A program made the translations under genes and the position numbers. Source: Sinotaia quadrata (taxonomy: Eukaryota > Mollusca > Gastropoda > Architaenioglossa > Viviparidae). Taken from it: 64,000 bases of DNA. Each line of letters opens with the position of its first letter. The stretch's first letter is position 1. Location: assembly GCA_028829895.1 (NCBI GenBank), contig CM054178.1, positions 68,835,835-68,899,834 on the forward strand, in the 5' to 3' direction. Under the pieces are notes generated by a model, which did no database searches, was not told where the DNA came from, and was given only the letters and a program-made list of their open reading frames with translations. This document shows positions 61,951 to 64,000 of this stretch, one piece after another.

Positions 61951-62625
61951 TATGGATCATTTCAGGAGAAAGAGAAAAGGAAAAAAGGAAAACCAGGTTA
62001 TAAAAACCGAAACTGCAATTGATAGTCTGTCTGCAATAGATCACGTGATGACTATAGTAATAGTAATCAGTGTAGGAAAATATCTTTGAAGAGAGAAAGA
62101 GAGAGAGAGAGGGTGGGTGGGAAATCGATAGGCAAAATTAAAAGGACGGCGAATGACATCGCACAAAGTCCCGGCTTAAAACAATTTTGGCGGCAAAATC
62201 CATCACCTAGGAGACACTGAATGTATGATGAATGTAATTAGGTGAGAATTTATGATTTAAAATTACGTTTATATTAACTCGGAGTACTCTCCATACACAT
62301 CGATTTTGACAGTGCAAGAAATTATATTAAAGATAGAGACTATAGTTGTCACGATTAAAAGCATCATTCGTGATTCTGTTACACTTGCCTCAGGTCTTTG
62401 CCATTTCTAGTCTTCCTTTCTTAAATTTTACAACATGCTTTTAACAAAATACTCATTTCTTCTCTCTCTTGTCTGACGCGTTGTGGAGGATTATTATTTT
62501 CTTCTACCTTTGCGTTCGTAATTAGGAGCTGCAGTAAAGTTATCATATGGGATATGATCGGTATCATCAGCAACATTAATACTGTCAACATCAACACTGT
62601 CATTATCGTTACCAAAGCTATCATC
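61951..62625. other. Unassigned
   Basis: A short GA-rich run lies at 62090-62112. No exon is supported. Confidence 0.4.
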
Positions 62626-62629
62626 AACA

Positions 62630-62770
62630 GTTATCATGAGTAACATTATCATTGTGATCAGCAAAAGTAAAATCTGTTACTAGACCTATTATCATTATCA
62701 TGAGTAACATTATCATTGTGATCAGAAAAGTAAAATCTGTTACTAGACCCATTGTCATTATCATGAACAA
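62630..62770. repeat. ~63-bp duplication, TCA-rich
   Basis: Copies share gagtaacattatcattgtga, aagtaaaatctgttactaga and attatcatga. Confidence 0.93.
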
Positions 62771-62929
62771 CAGGAGCAAAAGAAATAGATATGTCATCGC
62801 CATTGTCACGGTTTACTTTATCGTCATCAATGCCATTATCATTATCACCTATTCACCTCATTCATCATCATTAAGATTATTTTACTTTTTACTTTTCTCT
62901 TTCTGTTACTCTTACATTTACTTATTGAC

Positions 62930-63330
62930 GTTGTCTCTCATCTTGAATTCATTCTAGTTACGTGTTTACGTAATTTCTATCTTGAATTCATTCTTGTTAC
63001 GTGTTTACATAATTTCTACCTTGAATTCATTCTTGTTACGTACGTTGTCTCTCATCTTGAATTCGTTCTAGTTATGTGTTTAGGTTGTTTCTATCTTGAA
63101 TTCATTCTTGTTTACGTATTGTTGTTGTCTCTATCTTCAATTCATTCATGTTTTTACGTTTCCTAATTGACGTTGTGTCTATCTTGAATTAATGTTTACA
63201 TTTGACGGTGACTCGTTCTTGAAATACATTCATGTTCATGTTTCTTATTGAAGTTTTCTGTAGCTTGAATTCATTTAGTTTTACATTTTCTTACTGACGT
63301 TTTCTCCATCTTGAATTCATTCATGTTGAC
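62930..63330. repeat. Degenerate ~50-60-bp tandem repeat, about 8 copies
   Basis: The phrases tctatcttgaattcattct and gttacgtgtttac recur with decay. Confidence 0.9.
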
Positions 63331-63517
63331 GTTTTCTTATTTCTCCTTTCCTTTTCATTCTTTCTTTAACCTTAACATAGGTAATCATGCCTTTCTCCCG
63401 ACTTTTCCGATAATAAATGATATTACAGTTTTTGACATTCCATCTTCGTTATCCGTAATTTGTGAGCAGCACCGCTGCAGAGTTAGCAAAACTTTGATGA
63501 TTGTTATTCATCTTTAG

Positions 63518-63732
63518 AACTCGTCTCCAAGGACAACATGAACTCGCCACCACCAGGTTTCGCTCCTTTCCCAGCTGTGTATCCAAAGCGCCAGTTAAGG
63601 TTGAAGTTCAAATCCACACTTGGATATTTCGTCTTCATTCTAGACGGATGTGGTATCGACTGTTGTTGGTCAGTGAAAAGAATCGAACTTCAAACAGTCG
63701 AGTGGAAGGGTCGTGGAAAGGAAATGAAATAA
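63518..63732 (+). CDS. Candidate exon, Pro-rich start
   Basis: The acceptor attcatctttag is followed by two bases and then L-V-S-K-D-N-M-N-S-P-P-P-G-F-A-P-F-P. The frame is open to a TGA/TAA-class stop at 63730-63732. The first 27 residues look coding in composition; the later part may be intron read-through, but I see no strong donor. If it belongs with the Cys-rich candidate upstream it could be an alternative 3' exon (same phase 1). Unproven. Confidence 0.2.
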
Positions 63733-64000
63733 TTAGGTTTGCAGAAAATTTCTGGCAATGGTGGCTTGAGGGTAGTGATTTTGATCGGTGAACCATTCAG
63801 AAACTTGCTTTCCTTTCTTTCAAAAGGGGCAAGAGGAATAAAATGGTAATTTTATTTGTATATCCTTTTTTGTAGTTCTTTTGTCTCTGATGTTATTTAT
63901 TTTTAATCGTTCCTTGTAGAGGAAAGAGAAGTTATAGTCGTCATCATCATCATCAGCAGCAGCAGCAACATCAATAACACTTGTCTTCTTATTCTTATCA
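63733..64000. other. Unassigned end of window with a short CAT/CAG run
   Basis: catcatcatcatcagcagca lies at 63940-63968. Confidence 0.5.

Overview
This is a stretch of animal nuclear DNA. It has long AT-rich non-coding intervals, GT-AG introns up to 13 kb, very many microsatellites and minisatellites, and several diverged dispersed repeats. There are no operons, bacterial signals or rRNA, and no tRNA that I could find. A mollusc or other lophotrochozoan is my best guess, from the repeat style and the kinds of gene present, but nothing in the window proves it.

Two genes can be reconstructed from splice sites and reading phase, both on the + strand. Gene 1 (exons 10911-11054, 23990-24235 and 27075-27103) encodes a calmodulin/troponin-C-like protein with four canonical EF-hand loops. 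Its 5' end is missing or unrecognised. Both introns are phase 1, and the last exon supplies only the final 'EF' plus a short tail. The 3' splice site of the middle exon lies in a 73-bp tandem duplication, so two acceptors stand side by side and only the downstream one keeps the frame.

Gene 2 (exons 34470-34509, 38089-39335 and 39981-40502) encodes a predicted secreted protein of about 602 residues. It has a signal peptide followed by 37 Cys-Cys doublets and not one unpaired cysteine. The doublets fall into about twelve three-doublet modules, CC-x(7-11)-CC-x(8-12)-CC. I do not recognise this as a described family, and it is the most likely novel item here.

A weaker candidate at 61466-61530 plus 61708-61799 would end in a small cysteine-rich domain (C-x10-C-x6-CC-x8-CC). 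Its acceptor sits behind an 80-bp (CT)n tract. Single-exon candidates lie at 12017-12078, 28954-29017 and 63518 onward.

The rest is mainly repeats. Three dispersed families occur in two or three diverged copies each: A at 640-1880, 8120-9250 and 57620-58465 (-); B at 4815-6125, 13973-14560 and 30870-32121 (-); C at 51255-52540 and 58690-59290. More than 30 tandem arrays are visible (24 to about 150-bp units), and several abut or interrupt the dispersed copies. Layout: 0-10 kb, repeats A and B with arrays; 10.9-27.1 kb, EF-hand gene with array-filled introns; 27-34 kb, intergenic with repeat B; 34.5-40.5 kb, Cys-doublet gene; 41-61 kb, intergenic repeats; 61.4-64 kb, weak exon candidates. Array boundaries are read by eye and are accurate to roughly 10 bases; dispersed-repeat boundaries to roughly 50.
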